A stretch of 64,000 nucleotides of DNA from Alviniconcha marisindica (Eukaryota; Mollusca; Gastropoda; Provannidae). The notes beneath the pieces were generated by a model. That model was given only the letters and a program-made list of their open reading frames with translations, did not search any database and was not told the DNA's origin. The position numbers were made by a program, and so were the translations under genes. The stretch is from positions 67,501 to 131,500 of the forward strand of contig JABMCL010001972.1 of NCBI GenBank assembly GCA_018857735.1. Reading direction: 5' to 3'. Shown here one piece after another: positions 1 to 11,817 of the stretch (the first letter of the stretch is position 1; the number at the start of each line of letters is the position of its first letter).

Positions 1-1115
1 TTTTGGTCCGACTGTTATGTGTGGTACTGTTTTTATGGGTGGAATAGAGGATTCTGCACTTGCCTCTAAGCCCCACCCCTTTCTTCACAGGTTTTTGGTG
101 CGACTGTTACGTGTGGTACTGTTTTTATGGGTGGAATAAGGATTCTGCACTTGCCTCTAAGCCCCACCCCTTTCTTCACAAGCTTTCTGGTCTGACCAGT
201 ATGTGTGGTACTGTGTTTACAGAAGGTTGTCCACTGGGTTCTAAGCCCTGCCCCTTTCCTCACAAAATTGAATCTGGTCACCAGGTGGCACTGTGTTGCT
301 GACTGTGGAATAGAGGGTTCTGCACTCAGCTCTAAGCCAGGCCTCTTTCCTCACAAGATTTCGATCTGGTCACCAGGTGGTGCCGTTGTTGGTGTTTGGT
401 GGACAAGATTTCGATCTGGTCACCAGGTGGTGCCGTTGTTGTCGATCGGTGGAATGGTGGGGAAAACAATTTCATCTGACCACCAGCTGGTGCTGTGTTG
501 ACTGGTGGAACAGAGAGTTCTGCACTAAGTTCTAAGCCTCGCCTCTTTCCACGCAAACATTCCATCTGACCACCAGCTGGTGCTGTGTTGACTGGTGGAA
601 CATTCCGTCTGACCACCAGCTGGTGCTGTGTTGACTGGTGGAACATTTCGTCTGACCACCAGCTGGTGCTGTGTTGACTGGTGGAACATTCCGTCTGACC
701 ACCTGCTGGTGCTGTGTTGACTGGTGGAACATTCCGTCTGACCACCAGCTGGTGCTGTGTTGACTGGTGGAACATTCCGTCTGACCACCAGCTGGTGCTG
801 TGTTGACTGGTGGAATTGAGGGTCCTGCGCAGAGCTCTAAGCCCTGCCTCTTGGAATAGTGAGTTCCACGCCGAGTTCTAAGCCTCGCCTCTTTCCACGC
901 AAACATTCCATCTGACCGCCAGGTGGGGCTGTGTTCACTGTTGGAATTGAGGGTTCTGCGCAGAGCTCTAAGCCTTGCCTCTTCCTCACATGATTTCCAT
1001 GGGGTCACCAGGTGGCGCTGTGTCGACTGGTGGAATTAAGGTTCGGAATGAGCTCTGTGCCATACCCCTTTCCTCGCAATCTTCTCATCTGACCACCAGG
1101 TGGTGCTGTGTTGAC
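1..1115. repeat. Degenerate repeat block with 43-bp minisatellite core
   Basis: The whole stretch is built from diverged copies of one module (TCTAAGCCCCGCCTCTTTCC, a CACCAGGTGG motif, then GTGTTGACTGGTGGAA). Between about 558 and 812 it condenses into a regular 43-bp tandem array: the CATTYCG start recurs at 601, 644, 687, 730 and 773. Open frames on the minus strand here only reflect the repeat. A related single copy lies at 56220-56410. Confidence 0.85.
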
Positions 1116-1317
1116 TGGTGGAAGGCATGACGGTTTTGGGTCTGATTCGGTATTCAGATCATTGCAGTTTGCGTCATTTGCTTTTCACCAGATACATCTC
1201 ATCATCCATGGGCACCTGCCCTCCTTTGTTTAGCTTGAAGGTTGTGTTTGGAATCAAGCAATCTTTTGTTCCATTGCTGTGCTTTAGCTCTTGAGGAAAA
1301 CACAGCCGCAATTCGGG

Positions 1318-1745
1318 GGCGGGGATAGTTAAGTGGTTAGAGCGCCGGACTCGTGATTGAAAGGTCACGGGTTCAAATCCCTGCAGGAGCAGCGGGAGAA
1401 TTTTCTTCTCCATGGTTGACTTTCTGTGCTGACTCTTATTTCGGTATCCGTTCCACCCCCGTGTTACTGCAGTAAGATCCCAGTCATTCTGCCAAAAGTG
1501 CAGGTGGCAGGTTACGGCTAAACATACATACACCTCACGTATGTGGCTTTGCATGAAGTGACACGGAGCATGGTTGTATGGTGGCTGCAGTTTCATGTGG
1601 CACCAGCCATGCCAGCGCTGTAAGTACACCACTTCGGTGGATATTAAAAAAACGTGCTATAAAAAGCTAGTCACTCATCTAGAACCACACCCTCAGTGAG
1701 TCTGCTCAAGAGAGCGGAGGATAGCGCTATATAAGCGATCATCAA
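1318..1745 (+). mobile_element. tRNA-derived SINE, family A
   Basis: A tRNA-like head carries a pol III A box (TAGTTAAGTGG, 1326-1336) and a B box (GGTTCAAATCC, 1370-1380). A body with TTTCTGTGCTGACTCTTATT follows and recurs, with its own tRNA head, on the minus strand near 48290-48482. The 3' part (TACACCACTTCGGTGGATAT ... AGCGCTATATAAG, 1626-1735) recurs inverted at 2361-2510. The head lacks a well paired acceptor stem, so this is a SINE and not a functional tRNA gene. The exact 3' end is uncertain. Confidence 0.75.
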
Positions 1746-2257
1746 GTGGTTATCAAGTGATCATATTAGGATCGAGTCTTCCTTTAAAAAAATGATAATT
1801 GTGAGTGTATTTATTTTGATGTTGGAATTGACTTAAGCGCTCGGGTGATTCACAGCGAGAAACCCTCCCTGTTTTGGGTTACCGTTGTGGATTAACCAGT
1901 TGGATCCAGCTTCACCAGTGGAAGTCACTAGTGAGGCCAGATCAAACAGGTTAATCAGTCTTGTGAGTCGTGACCTTTGTTCAAGATTGCCGTCATGCAG
2001 ATCTGTGTCACGAGCTGGAAATAATTGAGATAAAATAGATTATGTCCCTTTCTGGGTACACGCAGGCTATCGACAGTGACCTGTTCTTGAAGTAACACTG
2101 AAGCTTTATTTTATTTTATTTTTTAAATTAGCTTTAAATAACTGTTGCTAGCTTGTAACGGGACGTAACATGCAACCCTTGGAAATGACGTAGAGCATGC
2201 ACGACCTGGTTTTGTGACAGGGCTGCCAATCCCATGAACTGCACCATCAGCGGAATT
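1746..2257. other. No recognised feature
   Basis: Non-repetitive, fairly AT-rich sequence upstream of the first SIK3 exon seen here. It is probably intronic, since earlier SIK3 exons must lie to the left of the window. Confidence 0.5.
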
Positions 2258-2737
2258 TGTGAACCCATTGTCTTTGTTCAGTTTCACCATAGCTGCAGTT
2301 TTTGAATCATCGTCATTGGTCAGGATCACTTCTTGCGTGGATGGGTTAGCAGAGTGCATTGTTGTTGTTGTCGTTGTTGATTGCTTTCATATAGCGCTAT
2401 TCTCCGCTCTTGAGCAGACTCACTGCGCTTGCATGTGATTCTGCATGAGTGATTAGCTTTTTATAGTGCATCAATTTTTTTTTTTAAATACACCGTAGTG
2501 GATATTATTGTTAACTTTGACAAAGCCAAGCCAAAAATAGCTGTGTTAAAGAGAACTATTCCAGCTTAATTTGTTGATCATTGTCTTTGCCCAGCTTCAC
2601 TTGAGCTGGACTTTTTTAATCATCTTTGTCCGTCGGGATCACCTCTTGCGTAGGCGGGTTAGCAGAGTGCACATCCTTAACTTTTACAAAGCCAAGCCAA
2701 AAATGGCTGCGTTGAAGAGAAGCGTGTATTCCAGCTG
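2258..2737. repeat. Direct duplication, first copy split by a SINE fragment
   Basis: Copy A is split (2258-2360 and 2511-2564) and copy B is continuous (2567-2737). Both carry CATTGTCTTTG, GGTTAGCAGAGTGCA, ACAAAGCCAAGCCAAAAAT and TATTCCAGCT in the same order. Copy B shows the uninterrupted site between GAGTGCA and TTAAC, while copy A has about 150 bp of foreign sequence there. Confidence 0.75.
2361..2510 (-). mobile_element. 5'-truncated SINE family A tail
   Basis: Read on the minus strand this matches the 3' part of the SINE at 1318-1745, including TGAGTCTGCTCAAGAG and TAGCGCTATAT. It ends in a (CAA)n-type tail (TTGTTGTTGTTG on the plus strand at 2362). It sits inside one copy of a local duplication. 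Confidence 0.65.
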
Positions 2738-2802
2738 TAAGTTGTTTTGCGTGAGTGAGTGCACGCTCACCTACAGTGCCTTGCTGGTTGTGCTGTTTGC
2801 AG

Positions 2803-2900
2803 TGGAACACGTGGAGGTCCCGGTGGAGATCCACAACCCCATCATGGCTGCCCACCTGTCGGCCATGGCCCAGGTGCAGTACGCACACAGCCAGACCCTG
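2803..2900 (+). CDS. SIK3 exon 1 of those visible
   Basis: The acceptor is TGTTTGCAG before 2803 and the donor is CTG|GTGAGA after 2900. The 98 bp complete a split codon with two bases and end in phase 0, reading [20 protein letters not shown] then [13 protein letters not shown] recognise no motif in it. It is placed in SIK3 because its phase joins exactly to the next exon and no other gene is nearby. Earlier exons encoding the kinase and UBA domains must lie left of the window. Confidence 0.7.
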
Positions 2901-3070
2901 GTGAGACGTCTTTCTGTTCCCCCCTACCCTTTCCTCTTTAGTCGTACACTCTTCCTTCCACCCCTCTGCTGCCTGCGCCTTCTAGTGCTTGTATTTGTGT
3001 GTGTGCGTGCGTGCGTGTGTGCATATGTGCACACAGTGTGTGAGTGTGTGCGTGTATGTATGTGTGCGTG

Positions 3071-3111
<41 letters not shown>

Positions 3112-3144
3112 ATGTGTCCAGGATCGGGGGTGCATGCATGCTCA

Positions 3145-3199
<55 letters not shown>

Positions 3200-5061
3200 A
3201 TGTGTTTATCCTACACTCTTCCTTCCGCCCCGCTCCCTATCTCCCCGGATGAATGTATTTGTAGTGAGTGAGTGTGTGTGTGTGTGTGTGTGTGTGCATG
3301 CGTGCGTGCGTGTGTGGGTAGGGTGGTATGTGCTTATGTGTGCACATGATTGTGTGTGTGCATGTGATTGTGTTTGTATGTGTGTGTGTGTGCATCTGTG
3401 TGTGTGTATGTGTGTGCGTGTGCATGTGTATGTGTGTGATGAACGCGCACATCAGTATCCCTTTGTAAGCCCCCAGCACTGTAACGACCTGGCAGACCCT
3501 AAACAGTCTATTATCGTCACCATCACCATCATCCTTCGCTGCCCGCAGCAGGCCCAGCAGGTGGAGGACAGCAACCAGTCCGACTCGGACGAGGAGCCGT
3601 CCCCGGAGGCCCTGGCCCGCTACCTGGCCATGCGGCGCCACACGGTGGGCGTGGGCGATGCGCGGCACGAGTCGCCGGAAGACGCCCGCGCCAAGCTGGC
3701 CCACAACCAGCCCCTGATCGCCAATCCCCGCCACCCCCACTTCGGCCTGGCCCCCTTCGGCCAGCTGCCGGAGACCAACCTGCCGCAGCACATCCCCATG
3801 GCCACAACCACGGCCGCCCTGCCGCATCACCCCTTCATGGCCGTTTACGACCACAACCTGCTGCAGCTGCCCACCGCCATGGCGCAAGGTCTGACCCGTG
3901 CTTGTGTTGTGTGTGTGTGCGTGACTGTGTGTGTGCGTGTGCGTGTGTGTGTGTGTGTAGTGTAGTGTGTGTGACTGTGTGTGTAGTGTGTGTGCATGTG
4001 TGTGTTACTGTGTGTGTGTTTCTTTGTGTTTGTGTGTGATGTTAATGGTTGTGGATGTTTTTGTGTGTGTTTTGTTTTGTGAGTTTAAAGAAAAGAAAGA
4101 AAGTCTTCTGTGTATTTGTGTGTGATGTTAGCGGTTGTGGGTGGGTTTTTGTTTTATTTTGTAGGTTTAAAAAAAGAATGGAGTTTTCTGTGTGCTTGTG
4201 TGATGTTAGTGGTTGAGGATGTTTCTTTGGTTTTGTGGGTTTCAAAAAAAAGGAAGGCATCTTCCATGTGCTTGTGCAATATTAATGGTTGTGGTTGTTT
4301 TTGTGGGCTTAAAAAAAGAAAGAAGTTTTGTGTGTGTGAAAGTACAATGTCGATAACAGGTCTGGGTGTTTTAGGGTTGTTTTGGTCCTTTTTTTCTTTT
4401 TCTTTCTTTCTGTTTCTGTTATCGTTATCACTGTCACGCAACTGCGCTGAATCGGCAAATGATAGGGAATGTGATGGTGATGCTAATGCTGATGATGATG
4501 ACGATGATGATTTTTCTGTTCCCCCAGGGTCCCATTTAGGACGACGGGCGTCTGACGGAGGGGCCAACATTCAGCTGTTCTCACAACACTTTCAGCGCAT
4601 GATGCACGATTCCCAGCCCTCCAGCATCGAGACTCTGCATCTTAACCAGGTGACCATAGTGGTGATGATTACGGTAACGGTGATGATGAAGAGTTGTCGA
4701 GTGTCTGATCTTATGATGATGGTGACGATAATGATAAGGATTTGCAGTGTCTCGTCGTACGATATCGGTAATGGTGAAGATTTGTAGAGTGCCCTTGTGT
4801 TAAAATAATGGTAGTAGTAAAGATTTGCAGTGTTTCATCTTCCAGATAAAATAGGAGTGCAAGGTGGTTTTCAGTAGCACTGGCAACGCACCCACATACA
4901 TACGCATGCACACACACACACACACACACTCTCACACACACACACACATGCACACACACAGACATTGCATGTACAGAGAAACAACACACACACACACATT
5001 GCAGACACAGAGAAACAACACACACACACACACACATTGCATGCACAGAGAAACAAGACAG

Positions 5062-5112
<51 letters not shown>

Positions 5113-8100
5113 CTCATGTGCACACACATGCACACACACTTTGTTTTCTTGTCCAGTGCTTGGAAGAATGTTGAAAACAACAACGCAACCAAACAGAAGA
5201 TAAGGCATCTCATTTTTCATTGTGTTTGACCGTTTAACTGTTGTTTAAGTGTCGTTTTGTCACTTGATGAAGGGGATTACCCTGAAAATTTGCAGATTGT
5301 GTGTCTATGCCATCATAAGTAAGCGTTCGTATAAATCTCTTATGTATTTGGATCTTACAAAGACAACAACAAGCAAAGAACTTAGACAACAACAAGCAAA
5401 GAACTTAGAAAGGAACTTGGAAAGGCGAGAAGAAGAAAAGAACTTAGAAAGACAGCAACAAGCACAGCGCTTAGAAAGACAGCAACACAAACGAGAACAA
5501 GAGACTGTGGCCTGTGCCGTTTGATGAACACGATCATGTATGTGGCGATGTTGCAGTCCAACCTGTCCCCGACGGGTATACCGTTGCCGACCCCGTCCTT
5601 GCACAACTCCATCACAGTTGAAGAGGCAGAGGATGGCAGTTCCGATCAGGAACCCGACCCGGATGCTGTGCAGAGGTCAGTCTGTCTGTCTGTGTGCCTG
5701 GCTGACTGACTTTTTGTCTGTGACTGTGCCTACGTGTGTGGCAGTTCTGATTAGGAATCCGACCCAGATGCTGTGCAGAGGTCTGTCTGTCTGTCTGTCT
5801 GTGACTGTCTACATGTCTGGCAGTTCTAATCAGGAACCCAACCCAGATGCTGTGCAGAGGTCAGTCTCTGTCTGTCTGTCTGTCTGCGTGCCTGTCTGTC
5901 TGACTGATGTTTGTGACTGTCTGACTGTCTGTCTACATGTCTGGCAGTTCTGATCAGGAACCCAACCCAGATGCTGTGCAGAGGTCAGTCTCTGTCTGTC
6001 TGCGTTGCGTGCCTGTCTGTCTGACTGACTGTGTCTGTTTGTGACTGTCTGACAGTCTATCTGTCTACATGTCTGGCAGTTCTGATCAGGAACCCAACCC
6101 AGATGCTGTGCAGAAGTCAGTCTCCGGTATGTTGGTGTCTGTCTGAGTGTCTATGGATGGCAGTTCTGATCAGGAACCCAACCCAGATGCTGTGCGGAGG
6201 TCAGTGTCCAATATGTTGGTGTCTGTCGGAGTGTCTACAGATGGCAGTTCTGGTCAGGGTCTTGACCCAGATGCTGTGCGGAGGTCAGTCTCCATATGTT
6301 TGTGTCTGTCTGACTCTGTGGTCGTTGTGTTACAGGTACCTGTTGTTGTTGTGTTACAGGTACCTGTTGTTGTTGTGTTACAGGTACCTGACGATGCGTG
6401 GCTTTGGTAAACGACACACGCTGGCCATGTTGGTGTGTTACAGGTACCTGACGATGCGTGGCTTTGGTAAACGACACACACTGGCCATGGCCAACCCTAT
6501 TCACGAGATCCCGGAGGAGCTGCAGCAGAAGTTGTCGCTGCAGCCTATACGTAATCGTCGCCCCGGTGGTCTGCTCTCCCCTACAGAACGCACTTCAAGT
6601 AAGGGGTCCGGTGTCTCTCTCTGCTTCTGTCTTTGCTCAGTGTGTTTTGTCTGACTCGCCTGGACGTAATTGATGCCCCGGTGGTCTCCTTTTTCCCAGC
6701 AGAGCGAACTTCAAGGGGTCAGGTGTCTGTCTGCTTCTGTCTCTGATCAGTGTGTTTTGTCTGACTCGCCTGGACGTAACTGGCGCCCCGGTGGTCTGCT
6801 CTTCCCAACAGAGCGACCTTCAAGGGGTGTGATGTCTCTCTCAGCTTCTGTTGCTGCTCAGTCTGTTTTGTCAGACTTGGCTTTCTTTTATGCAGCCCCT
6901 TCCCCCCATCCCCACCCTCACCCTATTTTTGTTCTTTCTGCTAGGTTTCCTCCAAGCCTTTTACATATCCCGGGGGGGGGGGGGGGGGGGTACTTTGTGT
7001 GCACATAACGGTCCTGTGGTGGTGGGGTTACTGTGTGTGCACAGGCTGATGGGGGGGGGGGGGGGTTACTTTGTGTGCATTTGACTGACGGGGGGGGGGG
7101 GGGGGGGGGGGTTTACTGTGTGTGCCCAGGACTCACAGGTATACTTCGCACATGACTGACTTTTGGGGGTAGTTTTACTGTTTGCAGATGACTGACCTGT
7201 TAGTGTTAGTTTTTAACTTTTTTTTGTTTTGTTTTTGTGTTTTTTACTGTATGCACCCGACTGACCTCTGTTTGGGTGGGGGGGGGGGGGGGGGGGGTTA
7301 CTGTGTGTGCACATGACAGACCTGTGGATGGGAAAAGGAGGGTGGGGAGGACAGTTTGCGTGCACACGACTGACCCCTGGGTGGGTGTCCTCTTGCGTGC
7401 GTGCAGCGCGGGACTCCTTCAAAGACTTACACTCCCTGCACCTGCCGTCGGAGCGTTTCTCCCCCGTGCGGCGGGCCAGCGACGGCCTGCAGGGAGTACA
7501 GAAGCATCAGGCCCACCTGGAGAAGCTGTACAACCAGACCATCGCCGGGGGCAACCCCGCCTCCCTCGGCGTCGGCGGCTCCTTCCACAGCAGCCTCAAG
7601 TCCCTGCAGCAGGAGCATCAGGAGCTGCAGGTAGGCGCAGCGGGAAGTGGAAAGCAGGAAGGGAGTGACGTTGCAGCGTAGTTATGGGGCAGGTTCTTTC
7701 TGACGATGCTTCGTGCACGTCTGTGTGGTGATGCTCCTGCTGTTGTTTGGGTGGAAGAAACAGGTGGCTGAGCCAGTTCAGTTTGAGGGAAGTCTGTCCT
7801 CGTTTGAGTTAAAAAAAGAAGATTTTTTTTTTTAGCAGAGATAACTAGAAAGGACTGCACTATCTTGGTGTAGAATATTTCACTTTTAAGATTATTTTTT
7901 TAGTATGCTGCAAGATTACTAGAAAGGACTGCGCTATCTTTATGTATATCTCCCTTTTCTTTTTGAGTAGGCCACTTAATTACTGGGAAGGACAACACCA
8001 TCTTGTTGTATAGCATCTCACTTTTTTCTCTCTTTGCAAGATTGTTATAAAGGTCTGTACTATCTTGTATATCTCCTTTTTTCTTTTCTTTTTTGCCTCC

Positions 8101-11100
8101 CCTTTTTTCCCTTCTTTATTTTCGTAGGTTGCAAGATTGCTACGGCCTGTGCTATCTTAATGTCTCTTTTTTTTTACTAGGTCACAAGATTACTTGAAAT
8201 AAGTGTGCTGTCTTGATGTATAATATCTCACCATTTAAAAAAAAAAAAATCTTTTAGTAGACAGCAAGATTACTAGGAAGGCCAGTGTATTTTGGTGGAT
8301 AGTATATCTCCCTTTTATGTTGTTTAGTAGGCCCTGAGATCACCAGGAAGGACTGAGCATGATCGTGGTGTATTGTATCTTTGGTTTAAACAAAATTTTA
8401 TTCATTCATCATAATCATAAACTCAACAAATAAGTACAGGAAACACAAAAGCAATATGCTTTATTTTGGTGTGTTGTATCTTTGCCTGCAACGTCACATG
8501 GACATTACCAGGAAGACTGCACAATCTTGGTGTATTGTATCTTTGCCTGCAGTGTCACATGGACCTTACCAGGAAGACTGCACGATCTTGGTGTATTGTA
8601 TCTTTGCCCAGAGCGCCCTGATATGAGCTCTGTGTGTGTGTGATGTGCGTGCAGATGCAGGTCTCCCCCATGGTGATGGATTGTCAGCGATTTGCAGCAA
8701 GAAAACATGCATCGACTGCAGACCTTCCAGGTAAAAAACAAAACAAAACAACCTACCCTCCTTCCTCTTATTCTCACGTTCTCCGTCCTAATGACCTGAC
8801 CCCCCTCCACACCCCCTTGCGCCCCCACCTCTACTCTTCCCCACCCTGTCTGGCCTCCTGTCCTGGGCGCAGTCCGGTTTTGGTCAGCACGCCCACACCC
8901 ACACACATGATGGGAGTGGTCACTCCTGTGGTTTGGGTTGTGTGTGTTTGGGGCTTGTCCCCCCTGGCCATTTGCGGGTTCGCGATGTGGCCTCTGTCTG
9001 GGAGGGGTCGGGGGGGGGGGGAGATATCGGGAGGTTTTACTCAGCATGTGAAAAGGTAAGTGGAAAGCATTTGTCCATTTTTAATTAATTTTTTTACTCA
9101 GATCAATGTGTTTTTTGGGTGGTGTTTTTTTAATCAGTCCCTGGACTGTGAACAATGTCTGAAAGATGTTTATTGGTCGGCTGGTAGGCCCCTCTCTCTT
9201 TCCTCTTCTCTGTGTCTCTGTCTCTCTCTGTCTGTCTCTCCCTCTCTCTGTCTCTGTCTCTCTCTCTCTCTCTCTCTGTACAGTGTGACATACTGACAGA
9301 TTCCAATTACAGAGCAGGGGAACAAATCATGCTGTCCAATGCTCTGTGCTATTTAGAGAGATTTGTAGAAGGAGGAAGCAAGCTTGCATGCATCTGACTG
9401 TCCGCCCACCATCACGTGCATAGCGAGACTTCACCAGTGGCATGGCAACTAAAATGCTTTTTCAATAATTTCTGCACTGTGTGTTTGTGGGACTTAGTGA
9501 ATTTTGAGCCAGTGAAGGGAGGGCAACGCTCCCAGGTCACATCTCTTGCTTGTCTGTTGGCTGAAAATCATAACATCACATGCACCTGCCTCGTAAAAAA
9601 AGGATGCAAAGAGAGAAATGTGAAACAAAGAAATCGGCACACTGACCTGGATCAGTAACCCCCGTGTGTGTTCACTGCATGCACGTTTGAAAAGATCAGA
9701 GAGGCACGTTCAAGGTTTTGTAGTCCACGTCACAGGTAAATGGATTATGGAAACAGTCAAATAACCTAGCAGGCGCTGTAAAAGTGTCTCGAGTCTTTAG
9801 GCTGCTGCTGTTGGATGCTGTACAGAATACAATACAAAATACTTTATTCATCCCGTTATGAGAAATGACAGTATCAACTCGCGTATAAAAATAGATTTAA
9901 AAACATCAGCATGGCTTGTTCTCTTTAGCCTGATGATTGCGGTCAGTGGCGGCGCGGTACTTTTACGAGCGCATCGTGTTAAGCTGCTCTTGCACAGGAA
10001 AGTGTTGCATGCACATCTGCTTTGCCGCACAGACTACGGAATGCAGAGAATGACCAGTCTCCTGTAGGTACCGTGCCTGTCTTGTTTTACACTCCATACC
10101 TTGTCCACCCCCGTGGATCCCACACGAGTTGTTGAGGCGGTATAGTGACTAGTGTCCAACGTCTGGAAATGAGAGCTGACAGTTTTTGGCGGGGCTGGCT
10201 TTTGTTTGAAGCCCCGCTCTGCGTTGCAGAGATGTGCTCTTGTTGGCGACAAGGTCACTCTCCAAGCCTTGCTTTCTGGCATCCTTGCTCCAAACTCTGC
10301 CATAATTGGTTACACCTTCCTTTGACAGGCCTCCCACACTCTGTCATAATTGGTCTCACATTCCTTTGGCAGGCCTCCCACACTGTGCCATAATTGGTCT
10401 CACATTCCTTTTACAGGCCACCCAAACACTGCCATAATTGGTCACACATTCCTTTTACAGGCCACCCAAACTGCCATAATTGGTCACACATTCCTTTTAC
10501 AGGCCACCCAAACACTGCCATAATTGGTCACACATTCCTTTTACAGGCCACCCAAGCTCTGCCATAAATGGACACACCTTGAAAGGCCACCCAAATTTTG
10601 CCATAATTGGTCACACATTCATTTGACAGGCCACCCAAACTCTGCCATAAATGGTCACACCTTTGAAAGGCCACAAGTTTTATCTCCACGCATCTGGCTA
10701 CCAAAGTGCGCCCCCCCACCCCCCCACCCCCCACCCCCCTCAAACAATTTAGTTTTTCTTTGTGCTGGCATAAGTGTTGTTGACAGTCACAAGAGAAACA
10801 GGACTCAATACAATTACTTTGCCCATGTGGTTACACACACTGCATCAGCCGAAAAACTGGCAGTTAACAGTTAACTGGAGATCTGTGGCGTGATCAAGTG
10901 TGGCAGTGGATGGAGGAAGGATGTTGTAAATGGATGTTTGGAGTTTGTGATGAGGCTAATCTGTGTAGGCACAAGCATTTACCCAGCAGTGGTTGTGATG
11001 AGGTTAATCTGCATAGCATTTACCCAGCAGTGGTTGTGATGAGGTTAATCTGTGTAGGCATAGCATTCACCCAGCAGTGGTTGTGATGAGGTTAATCTGC

Positions 11101-11741
11101 ATAGGCATAGCATTCACCCAGCAGTGGTTGTGATGAGGTTAATCTGCGTAGGCATAGCATTCACCCAGCAGTGGTTGTGATGAGGATAATCTGTGTAGGC
11201 ATAGCATTTACCCAGCAGTGGTTGCGATGAGGCTGATCGGCATAGCATTCACCCAGCAGTGGTTGCGATGAGGCTGATCGGCATAGCATTCACCCAGCAG
11301 TGGTTGCGATGAGGCTGATCGGCATAGCATTCACCCAGCAGTGGTTGCGATGAGGCTGATCGGCATAGCATTCACCCAGCAGTGGTTGCGATGAGGCTGA
11401 TCGGCATAGCATTCACCCAGCAGTGGTTGCGATGAGGCTGATCGGCATAGCATTCACCCAGCAGTGGACAAGGTTTGGTGTGGGAACCTGTAGAGGAACA
11501 GGTACTCCCGTGCTGCAGTAGAATACTGCTTGAGCTTTTGCATGGGTACTGTCTTTCGCACATGTTCATTACCTGCAGTCAATCAGCTAAAAAACAGAAA
11601 GAAAAAAGACTGTATTTAGCTCAGGACATATGGTTCTTGATTTTGCATGTTTGAACTCTGAATACAATTTGGCTGCAGTTTTTGTGAAGCTATGTAGCAT
11701 GATATATTTTTGTTTTTTGTTTTTGTGGTTACAAATAGAAG

Positions 11742-11817
<76 letters not shown>

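Noticed and set aside
1321..1400. A functional tRNA gene
   Set aside because: A and B boxes are present but stems do not pair well and the sequence continues into a body shared with 48290-48482, so it is a SINE head. The same applies to 43808-43875.
2571..3965. 464-codon continuous frame covering the first two SIK3 exons
   Set aside because: It reads through (TG)n intron sequence; splice sites on both sides and consistent phases favour two separate exons.
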